From the NCBI RefSeq assembly GCF_003987655.1, contig NZ_NGKC01000002.1:186001-250000 (forward strand): a DNA stretch of 64,000 nt. Direction: 5' to 3'. Shown in pieces: positions 8,352-16,745 of this stretch. The position numbers and the translations under genes were made by a program. Position 1 is the first letter of the stretch, and every line of letters starts with the position of its first letter. The notes under the pieces were generated by a model that saw only the letters and a list, made by a program, of their open reading frames with translations, made no database searches and was not told the origin of the DNA. Source of the stretch: Vagococcus acidifermentans. GTDB taxonomy: Bacteria > Bacillota > Bacilli > Lactobacillales > Vagococcaceae.

Positions 8352-9620
8352 TTGAAAAAAGTGGATGCGGCATTTGTCCGAGAGGCGCTTGGCAATGATG
8401 TGCCAGTCATTGATGCACGGAGTAATTGTGCTTATATCGGCTGGCAAGTCGACGGCGCTGTATCCCGGGGACATATCCCGCAGGCAACTGATTTTTCTGC
8501 CGATTGGCTGAGGTATTTGCAAGAAGCTATTTTGAGCAAAAGGGAAAAAGAACGGCGGACAGAGATGCTGAAAACAAGGCTGGCAGAGAAATCGTTCGCC
8601 CCTGACAGTCCGTTGATTATTTATGATTCAAATGGAGAAGACGCGGCAATCGTTGCCAGCTATTTGAAGGCCAACGGTTTGACTGAGTTATACTATTTTG
8701 ATTTGAATGACTGGGACGGTCCGTTGGCAACCTGCCCCCGCTACGATAAACTGGTGCCGCCGGAATGGGTCAACGCATTGATTGATAAGCGGCTTCCGGT
8801 CAACAAAGTATTTTCAGATATCAAAATTTTTGAATGCAACTGGGGCAGAGAAAGCATTACCTTTATGGGAAGTCATATTCCGGGTGCTATTCATATCGAC
8901 ACGGATGAATTTGAAGAGGCACCTGCTTGGACTCATGTGTCGACTGACAAATTACACGACTTTTTATCGCTCAACGGGATAAAAAAAGACACGTTCACAG
9001 TCCTCTATTCCACAGGAGACCAGGGGGCGGAATACAAGACAGCCATTTTGCTGGCAGCTTTGGGAGTTGAACATGTGGTTGTCCTGAATGGCGGCTATAC
9101 TGCCTGGCGGATGAAAGGACTGCCGACGGAGCGGGGCGTCTCTGTAAAGCCAAATTCAGGGACAGACATTACGCCGGCAGAGATGGCTGTCGACCAGCGG
9201 CTGGTCAATCTTCAACAGGCAAAACAGATACTCAGCGGCGAGCGGGACGGCCAGCTTGTCGATATTCGCGAGTGGCTGGAGTACAGCGGCCAAGTCAGTG
9301 GTTACGACTATATTCCCAAGGCCGGCCGGATTCCCGGGGCTGTCTATGGTGACAGCTGGCTGGCGTATAAAAATGTGGATGATACGATGCGCAACCTCAG
9401 AGAGGTGCAGTCAATCTGGCAAAAATGCCGCATCGACCCGGAGCGGCCCATGGCTTTTTTCTGCGGAAGCGCCGGCTGGGGTGCCGCAATGGTGGAATAT
9501 TTCGGTAATGTTTCTGGCATATCGCATCTATCGGTTTTTGAAGGCGGCTGGTGTGAATGGCAGCTGGATGAATCCAATCCGACTGACACGGAAATTCTTG
9601 AACAGAGGTGGTTTGAATGA
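8352..9620 (+). CDS. Triple-rhodanese-domain sulfurtransferase
   Basis: About 422 residues with three rhodanese-like repeats. The first (VIDARSNCAYIG ... RGHIPQA ... LIIYDSNGEDA) and second (FMGSHIPGAIHIDTDEF ... VLYSTGDQGAEY) have no cysteine in the active-site loop. The third (LVDIREWLEY ... GRIPGAVYGD ... FFCGSAGWGA) carries the expected catalytic Cys near residue 371. Such proteins move sulfane sulfur from thiosulfate or a thiol persulfide to an acceptor. I chose TTG 8352, 8 bases after GGAG; GTG 8343 and 8346 are in frame but overlap the ribosome site. It lies 37 bases after the importer and overlaps the MetE-like gene by 4 bases, so it is part of the same operon. Confidence 0.85.
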   Translation: MKKVDAAFVREALGNDVPVIDARSNCAYIGWQVDGAVSRGHIPQATDFSADWLRYLQEAILSKREKERRTEMLKTRLAEKSFAPDSPLIIYDSNGEDAAIVASYLKANGLTELYYFDLNDWDGPLATCPRYDKLVPPEWVNALIDKRLPVNKVFSDIKIFECNWGRESITFMGSHIPGAIHIDTDEFEEAPAWTHVSTDKLHDFLSLNGIKKDTFTVLYSTGDQGAEYKTAILLAALGVEHVVVLNGGYTAWRMKGLPTERGVSVKPNSGTDITPAEMAVDQRLVNLQQAKQILSGERDGQLVDIREWLEYSGQVSGYDYIPKAGRIPGAVYGDSWLAYKNVDDTMRNLREVQSIWQKCRIDPERPMAFFCGSAGWGAAMVEYFGNVSGISHLSVFEGGWCEWQLDESNPTDTEILEQRWFE

Positions 9621-10804
9621 GTGATAATTATATGCCTTTCTCAACGGCATTGATGGGCAGTTTGCCGAGATCAGCGGAAGTGCTGACGGCTAAAGCCTTA
9701 TTAAAAGAAGGTAAGATCACGCACAAAACGTACAATCAGGTGATACGTGACGAAACGAAAAAAGTTGTCGACATGCAGGAGGCAGCAGGTATTGACATCA
9801 TCACGAACGGCGAGCTAGACCGCGACAATTATATTTCTTATACTGCACAAAAAGTCTCCGGCATCCGGACAATGACGAACGACGAGGTCATGGATTATTC
9901 ACCGGAGGATGTCAAAGAAAAATACCGACAAAGCTTAAAAGAAAGAGATGCGGCCGACGCCAATATCAATAATCCAATCGCAATCGGTAAAATCGATACT
10001 GATGCAGAACTGAATCAAGATGAAATCGATTTGCTCAGGGAGTTGACTGACAAGCCGTTAAAGACGACGCTGCCCAGTCCTTATTTGTTGACCCGGTCTG
10101 TGTGGCTGACCGGTGTCAGTGACCGCTATTACAGCAGCAGAAACAGTTTGGGGAAAGACATTACCCGGCTGATATGCAATGAAGTCAAGAGGCTGATCAA
10201 GCGCGGTGTCGCAACGATTCAAATAGACGACCCGGTGTTGACACAAATCGTGTTTTCGGATGATGAAGACCAGACTTTTTACTGAGGGCGCCTTTCTGAA
10301 CGCGTCAAGTTTGACGAAGAATTAACGTTTGCCTATGATTTAATCAAACCGGTTTTTGACATCATCAGAGAAAGTGAGACTATCGGCGCTCTACATGTCT
10401 GCCGCGGCAATTACACGAGGGATGAAAGCGGGCTGCTGTCCGGCTCCTACGCACAGTTGTCCGACTTTTTCTCAGTCGTCCGGCCGGACATGCTCAACTT
10501 GGAATTTTCGACACCAAGGGCCGGAAAAATCGCCGATTTATTTAAAAACGAACAGATTGCATCGGACATCAGGCTGGGCTTGGGCGTGATTGATACCAAG
10601 TCCGATAAAATAGAGTCGCCGGAAGACATCGTGAAACGTGTGGAAGAAGTGCTGGCATTTCTGCCGCCGGAACGCATTTGGCTCAACCCTGACTGCGGCT
10701 TTGCAACGTTTGAATCCCGTCCCATGAGCAGCATGGACATTATTCAAGAAAAAATAAAATCAATGACTGCCGCCGCCCGGATGTTAAGGGCAAAATATCA
10801 GTAA
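9617..10804 (+). pseudogene. MetE-like zinc methyltransferase gene interrupted by one in-frame TGA
   Basis: The same reading frame runs from ATG 9617 to the stop at 10804, 395 sense codons broken only by TGA at 10283-10285 (codon 223). Both sides match the cobalamin-independent methionine synthase C-terminal fold: start FSTALMGSLPRS, then IITNGELDRDN, IQIDDPVLTQI, and after the TGA LHVCRGNYTRDESG, NLEFSTPRAG and NPDCGFATF. The four expected zinc ligands (His260, Cys262, Glu296, Cys360, numbered through the TGA) all lie after the TGA, so the 222-residue upstream product could not be catalytic alone. Either this is a fresh nonsense mutation, a sequencing error, or TGA is decoded (selenocysteine). 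A small hairpin 3' of the TGA is noted in the findings. The start overlaps the rhodanese stop (ATGA). The substrate is unknown; related core-MetE proteins transfer methyl groups to thiols. Confidence 0.8.
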
Positions 10805-10833
10805 GCCGTACTGAGGCAGGTGGAATGATTGGC

Positions 10834-10862
10834 TTGAAAAGAAGAACGTTCTGCGGTATAGT
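10834..10862 (+). promoter_or_regulatory. Sigma-A-like promoter of rlmN
   Basis: TTGAAA (10834-10839), 17-base spacer, TATAGT (10857-10862). It excludes the in-frame TTG at 10862 as a start because transcription should begin near 10869. Confidence 0.65.
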
Positions 10863-10903
10863 TGAGAACGGACAAATCGGAGCAGATGAAAAGAGGAACT
10901 ATT

Positions 10904-11971
10904 GTGAGTAAACAATCAATATACGGGATGACGTTATCAGAACTGGAAACATGGTTTTTAGATAATGGCGAGAAAAAATTCCGTGCGCTTCAAGTCTGGG
11001 ACTGGCTGTACCGCAAACGCGTAAGTGCATTTGAAGAGATGAGCAATGTCTCCAAACCACTGATTGACAAACTGTCTGAAACGTTCGAACTGACGCCGCT
11101 GAAGCAGCAGGTAGTTCAGGAATCAGCAGACGGTACTGTCAAATATCTGTTTGAATTGGCAGACAAACACATGATAGAGACTGTGCTGATGCGCCATCCG
11201 TATGGGCTGTCTGTTTGTGTGACCACGCAAGTCGGCTGCAGCATCGGCTGTACGTTTTGCGCCAGCGGTCTTTTGACCAAACAGCGTGACTTGACGGCAG
11301 GCGAAATCGTAGCGCAAATCATGCAGGTCCAGCACTATTTGGATGAGCGGGGAAAAGACGAGCGGGTCAGCCACGTCGTTGTGATGGGTATCGGCGAACC
11401 GTTCGACAACTATGATAATGTCATGGCATTTCTGCATATCATCAATGATGCCAAAGGGCTGGCAATCGGCGCACGGCATATCACCGTTTCAACTAGCGGT
11501 TTAGTTCCGCAAATCAGAAAATTTGCAGAGAACGGTCTGCAAGTCAACTTAGCCATTTCTTTGCACGCGCCAAATAATGACGTCAGGTCGTCCATCATGA
11601 AAATCAACCGCTATTACCCGATTGAGAAGTTGATGGCGGCGGTGGATGATTATTTGCAAAAAACAAACCGGCGCATCACATTTGAGTACATTATGCTGTC
11701 GCATGTGAACGACCGGCCGGAACATGCCGAAGAGCTGGCTGATTTGATGCGGGATAAAAAGAAACTGGTGTACATCAATTTGATTCCGTACAATCCCGTT
11801 GGCGAACATGACCACTATCAGCGAAGCAGCAAAGAAGACATCCTTGCATTTTATGATGTTTTGAAGAAAAACGGCATCAATTGCGTCATACGCCAAGAGC
11901 ACGGGACTGATATCGATGCGGCTTGCGGGCAGTTGCGCAGCAAACAAATGAAACTGTCGGGAAAAAAATAA
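10904..11971 (+). CDS. rlmN: 23S rRNA (adenine2503-C2)-methyltransferase RlmN
   Basis: Radical-SAM enzyme of about 355 residues that methylates C2 of A2503 in 23S rRNA (and A37 of some tRNAs). The CxxxCxxC cluster motif is CSIGCTFC, preceded by [22 protein letters not shown] and the STSGLVP region are typical, and the C-terminal cysteine that forms the protein-RNA adduct lies in [10 protein letters not shown] chose GTG 10904 with AGAGGA 6 bases upstream; ATG 10886 is an in-frame alternative with a poorly spaced site. Being RlmN rather than plasmid Cfr is supported by the housekeeping context and its own promoter and terminator. Confidence 0.95.
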   Translation: MSKQSIYGMTLSELETWFLDNGEKKFRALQVWDWLYRKRVSAFEEMSNVSKPLIDKLSETFELTPLKQQVVQESADGTVKYLFELADKHMIETVLMRHPYGLSVCVTTQVGCSIGCTFCASGLLTKQRDLTAGEIVAQIMQVQHYLDERGKDERVSHVVVMGIGEPFDNYDNVMAFLHIINDAKGLAIGARHITVSTSGLVPQIRKFAENGLQVNLAISLHAPNNDVRSSIMKINRYYPIEKLMAAVDDYLQKTNRRITFEYIMLSHVNDRPEHAEELADLMRDKKKLVYINLIPYNPVGEHDHYQRSSKEDILAFYDVLKKNGINCVIRQEHGTDIDAACGQLRSKQMKLSGKK

Positions 11972-11977
11972 TAAAAG

Positions 11978-12018
11978 ACAATCTGTGAATGACCTGCGTC
12001 TTCATAGATTGTTTTTTT
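11978..12018 (+). terminator. Terminator after rlmN
   Basis: Stem ACAATCT/AGATTGT (11978-11984 with 12006-12012), extended by TGAA/TTCA, then seven T. Confidence 0.85.
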
Positions 12019-12036
12019 ATTAAATGCCGGAATAGT

Positions 12037-12065
12037 TTGAATTTTTTGAAATAAACCGCTAAAGT
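12037..12065 (+). promoter_or_regulatory. Sigma-A-like promoter of the gcv operon
   Basis: TTGAAT (12037-12042), 17-base spacer, TAAAGT (12060-12065). It predicts a 5' untranslated region of about 280 bases before gcvT. Confidence 0.5.
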
Positions 12066-12072
12066 AGTACTA

Positions 12073-12345
12073 AGGATATTGCCGGTCGTCATGTGTCAGG
12101 CTGTCGTGCTGATTTGCCGGCCTGTTGTCCGATTATCGCCGGTTTTAAACCATTATTACCTGATTTAGTCTTTTGCGGCGGCTTTGCCGATTTTTCCCTT
12201 GGCTGAAACCGCCGAGTTAGACAGAGAAGCTTGCAGCGAGTGTAGAAAAGCAGCGGCTTTTTTTATAAAAAATTGCCAAAAGCTTGTTTTTTTGTGAAAT
12301 AAAAAGTAGTATTTAAGAGAAGGAAGGAAACGTTTTACATAATAG
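12073..12345 (+). promoter_or_regulatory. Long structured leader of the glycine cleavage operon, unknown RNA class
   Basis: The leader has several strong pairings. GCCGG (12081-12085) pairs with CCGGC (12117-12121), enclosing TCAG/CTGA. CGGCGG (12176-12181) pairs with CCGCCG (12209-12214), enclosing GCCGA/TTGGC. AA-CCGC (within 12207-12212) can instead pair with GCGG-C-TT (12253-12259), directly followed by seven T (12258-12264), giving a possible terminator that excludes the CGGCGG stem. A second T run follows AAGCTTG near 12281. The conserved glycine riboswitch core (GCCGAAGGGGCAA, CAGGCAAAAGGAC) is not present, nor is a T-box. The region thus looks like a ligand- or protein-controlled attenuator that I cannot name. 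Confidence 0.5.
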
Positions 12346-12352
12346 GAGGTCG

Positions 12353-13447
12353 ATGAAAAAAATGGACAAAAAAACAGCCCTTTATGACAAACATCTGGAA
12401 CTGGGCGGTAAGATAGTGCCTTTCGGCGGTTTTTTGCTGCCCGTTCAGTATGCCGGCGGCGGACTTGTCAATGAACACTTGATTGTCAGAAAAGCAGTCG
12501 GACTGTTTGATGTATCCCATATGGGAGAAGTGTTTTTTGAAGGCGAGCACGCGCTGGCGCACGTGCAAAAATTATTCACAAACGATTTTTCAACCATGAA
12601 AGACGGACAAATCCGCTACACACTCATGTGTCATGAGGACGGCGGTATTGTGGATGACATGATTGTCTACAAATTCAATGATCAAAAGTTTATGGCCGTC
12701 GTCAATGCGGGAAATCATGACAAAGATGTTGACTGGATGGCGGACCAGCTGGGAGGAGCCGACCAGTTCATCGACCGTTCCGATGATATCGGGCTTTTGG
12801 CGCTGCAAGGGCCGAAGTCCAAAGAAGTGCTGAAAAAATTAATACCTGAAACAGACATCCCTGAAAAGTATTACACATTCAAAGAGCATGTTGCCATTGA
12901 CGGGATGCCGATTCTTTTGTCTCAGACCGGCTATACCGGCGAGCACGGGTACGAACTGTACACCGACGCAGCAGATGTCGGGCGCATTTGGGACTTGCTG
13001 CTTGAGGCCGGTGCGGAATTCGGCATCTTGCCTTGCGGACTCGGTGCCCGTGACACGCTGCGTTTGGAAGCTGGCATGCCGCTTTACGGCCATGAAATGA
13101 CCGACAGCATCACGCCGTTCGAGGCCGGATTGAAATTTGCGGTGAAATTAAAGAAAGATGACTTCATCGGCAAGGCTGCACTGGCAGCCAAAACAGAGCC
13201 TGAGACAGTCCGTGTAGGGTTAAAAGTGACCGGTAGGGGCATCATCCGTGAAGATGCAAAACTTTATGTCGGTGATGAAGAAGTAGGTTACAGCACATCC
13301 GGCACTCATGCACCGTATCTTGGCTATGCCATTGCAATGGGGATGGTTGCCAAGGACTATTCCGAAATCGGGACCGCACTTGAAGCTGAAGTAAGGGGAC
13401 GCAGAATACCTGCGGAGATTGTGGCACTCCCTTTCTATAAAAAATAG
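12353..13447 (+). CDS. gcvT: Aminomethyltransferase, glycine cleavage system T protein
   Basis: A 364-residue T protein that takes the aminomethyl group from lipoylated GcvH and gives ammonia and 5,10-methylene-tetrahydrofolate. Family features are the N-terminal KTALYDKHLELGGKIVPFGGF, VGLFDVSHMGEV, QIRYTLMCHEDGGIVDDM (with the folate-region aspartate in VDD), LQGPKS and GARDTLRLEAGMPLYGHE, plus the C-terminal barrel. ATG 12353 has TAGGAGG just upstream; ATG 12362 is an alternative. It is the first gene of a four-gene operon (gcvT-H-PA-PB) behind a long structured leader. Confidence 0.96.
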   Translation: MKKMDKKTALYDKHLELGGKIVPFGGFLLPVQYAGGGLVNEHLIVRKAVGLFDVSHMGEVFFEGEHALAHVQKLFTNDFSTMKDGQIRYTLMCHEDGGIVDDMIVYKFNDQKFMAVVNAGNHDKDVDWMADQLGGADQFIDRSDDIGLLALQGPKSKEVLKKLIPETDIPEKYYTFKEHVAIDGMPILLSQTGYTGEHGYELYTDAADVGRIWDLLLEAGAEFGILPCGLGARDTLRLEAGMPLYGHEMTDSITPFEAGLKFAVKLKKDDFIGKAALAAKTEPETVRVGLKVTGRGIIREDAKLYVGDEEVGYSTSGTHAPYLGYAIAMGMVAKDYSEIGTALEAEVRGRRIPAEIVALPFYKK

Positions 13448-13464
13448 TTTTAGGAGGAATAATA

Positions 13465-13845
13465 ATGAGCAGACCAGAAGAATTAAAGTACTTGAAAACA
13501 CATGAATGGGTTAAATTTATCGACGACACAACAGCCCAAGTAGGTATCACCGATTTTGCCCAAGAACAACTGGGCGACATCGTGTTTGTCGAACTGCCTG
13601 AACCGGGTGATGAAGTAGAAAAAGGGGAACAGGTGGCTGAAGTGGAATCAGTCAAAACAGTATCAGACATCTATTCGCCGTTTACAGGTGTGATTTCTAA
13701 AATAAATGAGGACTTGGAAGACAGTCCGGAAAAAGTCAACGAAGAGCCTTTTTCAAGCTGGCTTTTTGAAGTGGAACAAATTACAGACAGTGAGGAATTG
13801 ATCAGCGCAGCTGACTATCAGACAGTTGTAGAAGAGGAGGAATAG
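13465..13845 (+). CDS. gcvH: Glycine cleavage system H protein
   Basis: A 126-residue lipoyl carrier. The lipoylation site is Lys64 in EVESVKTVSD, and LKYLKTHEWVKF at the N terminus and IVFVELPEPGDEVEKGE are typical. It shuttles the aminomethyl intermediate from P protein to T protein and is reoxidised by the L protein (not in this window). It lies 17 bases after gcvT with a GGAGG site, and 3 bases before gcvPA. Confidence 0.96.
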   Translation: MSRPEELKYLKTHEWVKFIDDTTAQVGITDFAQEQLGDIVFVELPEPGDEVEKGEQVAEVESVKTVSDIYSPFTGVISKINEDLEDSPEKVNEEPFSSWLFEVEQITDSEELISAADYQTVVEEEE

Positions 13846-13848
13846 TCC

Positions 13849-15162
13849 ATGGGGAAATACATACCTTCAACATCAGCTGAACAGCAGGAGATGCTGTCGG
13901 TTTTAGGCATCACATCGATTGATGAGATTTTTGCCGAAATTCCTGAGGACTTGAGAGTCGGCGAACTGAATCTCCCTGAAGGAAAATCTGAACTGGAAGT
14001 CCGGCGAATCATGCAAGGACTGGCCGATAAAAACCATGTGTTCACTTCTGTTTTTCGAGGTGCCGGTGCCTACCGCCACTACATCCCGGCGATTGTCAAA
14101 CAAATTTCAGGCAAGGAAGAATTTCTGACTGCCTATACACCGTATCAGGCTGAAATCAGCCAAGGGATTTTGCAATCTATTTTTGAATTTCAGACGATGG
14201 TCGCCGAACTGACAGGATTGCCTGTGTCGAATGCGTCCGTTTATGACGGTGCCAATGCTGCGGCAGAAGCAGTGAATATGTGTATCGACCGCAAGAAGAA
14301 GCGCGTACTCGTGTCGGCAACCACCCATCCGATGACTGTCCAGACTATCCGGACTTATTGCCATGCAATGGGCACTGAGGTCGTGATCGTGCCTGCAAAA
14401 GACGGTGTGACCGATATGGCGGCGCTGGAATCACTGGCTGACACCAAAACAGCCTGCTTCTTCGTGCAGCAGCCTAATTATTTCGGCGGTATTGAAGACT
14501 GTACAGCCCTTGGTGAAATCATTCATTCCTTTAAAGGCAAGTTTATTATGGGCATCAACCCGATTGCGTCGGCTGTTTTGAAGACGCCGGCGGAATGTGA
14601 TGCGGATATCGCAACCGGTGAAGGCCAGCCTTTGGGACTGCCGCTGGCATTTGGCGGCCCGTACTTGGGATTCATGGCGGCAAAAGAAGAGCTGACCCGC
14701 AAACTGCCGGGAAGAATCGTCGGTGAAACGACGGATAAAGACGGCAAGCGTGCCTTTGTCCTGACACTTCAGGCAAGGGAACAGCATATCCGCCGTGAAA
14801 AAGCCTCCTCTAATATTTGTTCGAATCAAGCACATTGTGCACTGACAGCGTCGATTTATTTAACGACCATGGGGCCAAAAGGCTTGCGCGAAGTCGCGAA
14901 CCACTGTTACAGCAAGGCGCATTATCTGGCTGAACAGCTGGCAACGGTCAAAGGTTTTGAGCGCGTGCATACGTCGCCGTTTTTCCATGAGTTTCTGACA
15001 ACTGCACCGGCTCCGGCTGAAGAACTGCTGCAGAAGCTGGAAGAAAAAAATATTCTGGGCGGACTGCCGGTGGGCGGCAATATTTTGTGGTGCGCAACAG
15101 AAATGAATACGAAAGAAGACATCGACTCGCTTGTGGCAGCACTGAAGGAGGTTGTTGACTAA
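13849..15162 (+). CDS. gcvPA: Glycine dehydrogenase (decarboxylating) subunit 1
   Basis: A 437-residue N-terminal half of P protein, a separate subunit as usual in Bacilli. MGKYIPSTSAEQQEMLSVLGI, FRGAGAYRHYIPA, TPYQAEISQGILQ and the loop NIGGLPVGG-like near the C terminus fit the family. It contributes to the dimer interface and active site; the PLP lysine is in subunit 2. GGAGGAATAGTCC precedes the ATG. The last base of its stop codon is the first base of gcvPB. Confidence 0.96.
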   Translation: MGKYIPSTSAEQQEMLSVLGITSIDEIFAEIPEDLRVGELNLPEGKSELEVRRIMQGLADKNHVFTSVFRGAGAYRHYIPAIVKQISGKEEFLTAYTPYQAEISQGILQSIFEFQTMVAELTGLPVSNASVYDGANAAAEAVNMCIDRKKKRVLVSATTHPMTVQTIRTYCHAMGTEVVIVPAKDGVTDMAALESLADTKTACFFVQQPNYFGGIEDCTALGEIIHSFKGKFIMGINPIASAVLKTPAECDADIATGEGQPLGLPLAFGGPYLGFMAAKEELTRKLPGRIVGETTDKDGKRAFVLTLQAREQHIRREKASSNICSNQAHCALTASIYLTTMGPKGLREVANHCYSKAHYLAEQLATVKGFERVHTSPFFHEFLTTAPAPAEELLQKLEEKNILGGLPVGGNILWCATEMNTKEDIDSLVAALKEVVD

Positions 15163-16601
15163 TGAAATTAGTATTTGAATTAAGTAAAGAAGATCGTTAC
15201 AACAGTATGCTTCCTGAAATTGACGTGCCAGTGGCGGAGCTGCCGGAGGAATTATCGCGCAAGCAGGCTTTGCGTTTACCGGAAGTTGCTCAAATTGATA
15301 TGAGCAGACATTACACAAATCTGGCAGACAACAGTTTTGGTGTGAACAACGGCTTTTATCCGCTGGGGTCTTGTACGATGAAATATAATCCCAAGATTAA
15401 TGATGAGATGGCGTCGCTTCCGGGCTTTGCAAACATTCATCCGCTTCAGCCGGCTGCAACAGTTCAAGGGGCAATGGAAGCTTTCTATCAGGCGGAGCAG
15501 TTATTGAGTGAAATCACCGGCATGGATGCCATGACCTTCCAGCCGGCCGCAGGTGCTCAGGGCGAGCTGACCGGAATCATGCTGATTAAAGCTTACCACG
15601 AAAGCCGCGGGGATACGGCGCGCAATAAAATCATTGTCCCCGACTCCGCTCACGGGACTAATCCGGCAACAGCCTCGATGGTGGATTATAAAACCATCAA
15701 CTTGCCTTCAAAAGCCAACGGGCGGGTTGATTTGGATAAATTGCGGGAAGCCGTGGGCGAAGACACAGCCGGATTGATGCTGACCAATCCAAATACAGTC
15801 GGATTGTTCGAACATGATATTATTGAAATCACTAAAATCGTCCATGATGCCGGCGGCTTGTGCTATTATGACGGTGCCAACTTGAATGCGGTGATGGGCA
15901 CTGTCCGACCGGGCGACATGGGGTTTGATGTGGTTCACTTGAATATTCATAAAACATTTTCAACTCCACACGGCGGCGGCGGGCCGGGTAGCGGGCCAAT
16001 CGGCTGTAAAGAGTTTTTGATGCCGTTTCTGCCTAAGTACCGCGTGGTGAAAACCGACAGCGGGTTTGCGTTTGAAACAGCAGATAAGACCATCGGCAGT
16101 GTCAAGTCTTTCTACGGTCATTTCCTGATTGTCGTCAGAGCCTTGACTTATATTTTGACACTGGGCAAAGAAGGCATCCCGGAAGCCTCACGCACGGCCG
16201 TTTTAAATGCCAACTATATGCGCCATCAGCTGAAGGACATTTATGATGTCGCTTACGATGGTTTTTGCATGCATGAGTTTGTCCTGACATTGGAAAAAAT
16301 GAAAAAGGATACGGGGGTCACAGCACTCGATGTGGCGAAAGGCTTGCTGGATAATGGCATGCACCCGCCGACCATGTATTTCCCTGATGTGGTGAAAGAA
16401 GCGCTGATGATTGAACCGACCGAGACTGAATCCAAAGAAACGTTGGATTACGCCATTGACGTGTTCAAAAAAATCCATCAAGCTGCCTATGACACGCCCG
16501 ACGCAGTCAAAGAGGCACCGGTCAATACATTGATTCGCCGTGTCGATGAGACCACGGCTGCACGCCATCCGATTTTGACATACCGTTTTGACGAAGATTA
16601 A
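15162..16601 (+). CDS. gcvPB: Glycine dehydrogenase (decarboxylating) subunit 2
   Basis: A 479-residue catalytic half of P protein. The PLP lysine is Lys264 in LNIHKTFSTPHGGGGPGSGP, with the upstream YYDGANLNAVMG. It decarboxylates glycine and loads the residual aminomethyl group on GcvH. It overlaps gcvPA by one base, so the two subunits are translationally coupled, and ends before a very strong terminator. Confidence 0.97.
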   Translation: MKLVFELSKEDRYNSMLPEIDVPVAELPEELSRKQALRLPEVAQIDMSRHYTNLADNSFGVNNGFYPLGSCTMKYNPKINDEMASLPGFANIHPLQPAATVQGAMEAFYQAEQLLSEITGMDAMTFQPAAGAQGELTGIMLIKAYHESRGDTARNKIIVPDSAHGTNPATASMVDYKTINLPSKANGRVDLDKLREAVGEDTAGLMLTNPNTVGLFEHDIIEITKIVHDAGGLCYYDGANLNAVMGTVRPGDMGFDVVHLNIHKTFSTPHGGGGPGSGPIGCKEFLMPFLPKYRVVKTDSGFAFETADKTIGSVKSFYGHFLIVVRALTYILTLGKEGIPEASRTAVLNANYMRHQLKDIYDVAYDGFCMHEFVLTLEKMKKDTGVTALDVAKGLLDNGMHPPTMYFPDVVKEALMIEPTETESKETLDYAIDVFKKIHQAAYDTPDAVKEAPVNTLIRRVDETTAARHPILTYRFDED

Positions 16602-16623
16602 TGGTTTAAATATGAGCAGCCTC

Positions 16624-16673
16624 AACACGCTGTACGTTTCGCTAAATCCGGCGGAACGTACAGCGTGTTTTTT
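16624..16673 (+). terminator. Terminator of the gcv operon
   Basis: A 15-base-pair perfect stem (16624-16638 with 16655-16669, AACACGCTGTACGTT and its complement) followed by T run. Confidence 0.93.
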
Positions 16674-16745
16674 CGCAATCCGGGGTTGTTTATAGTAAAA
16701 TTGATAGGATAATAACTGATTTTTATCAATTGGAGACATGTGACA

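Noticed and set aside
10457..10804. Separate small gene for the C-terminal half of the MetE-like protein
   Set aside because: It is in the same frame as the upstream part, has no ribosome site, and starts in the middle of the conserved domain.
10862..10903. Upstream TTG or ATG starts for rlmN
   Set aside because: TTG 10862 overlaps the -10 of the predicted promoter and lacks a ribosome site; ATG 10886 has a site only about 3 bases away. GTG 10904 has the best spacing.
12323..12337. cre-like sequence GGAAACGTTTTACA before gcvT
   Set aside because: Three mismatches to the cre consensus, including key positions.
12073..12345. Glycine riboswitch in front of gcvT
   Set aside because: The conserved GCCGAAGG-type and CAGGCAAAAGGAC-type cores could not be found on the plus strand.
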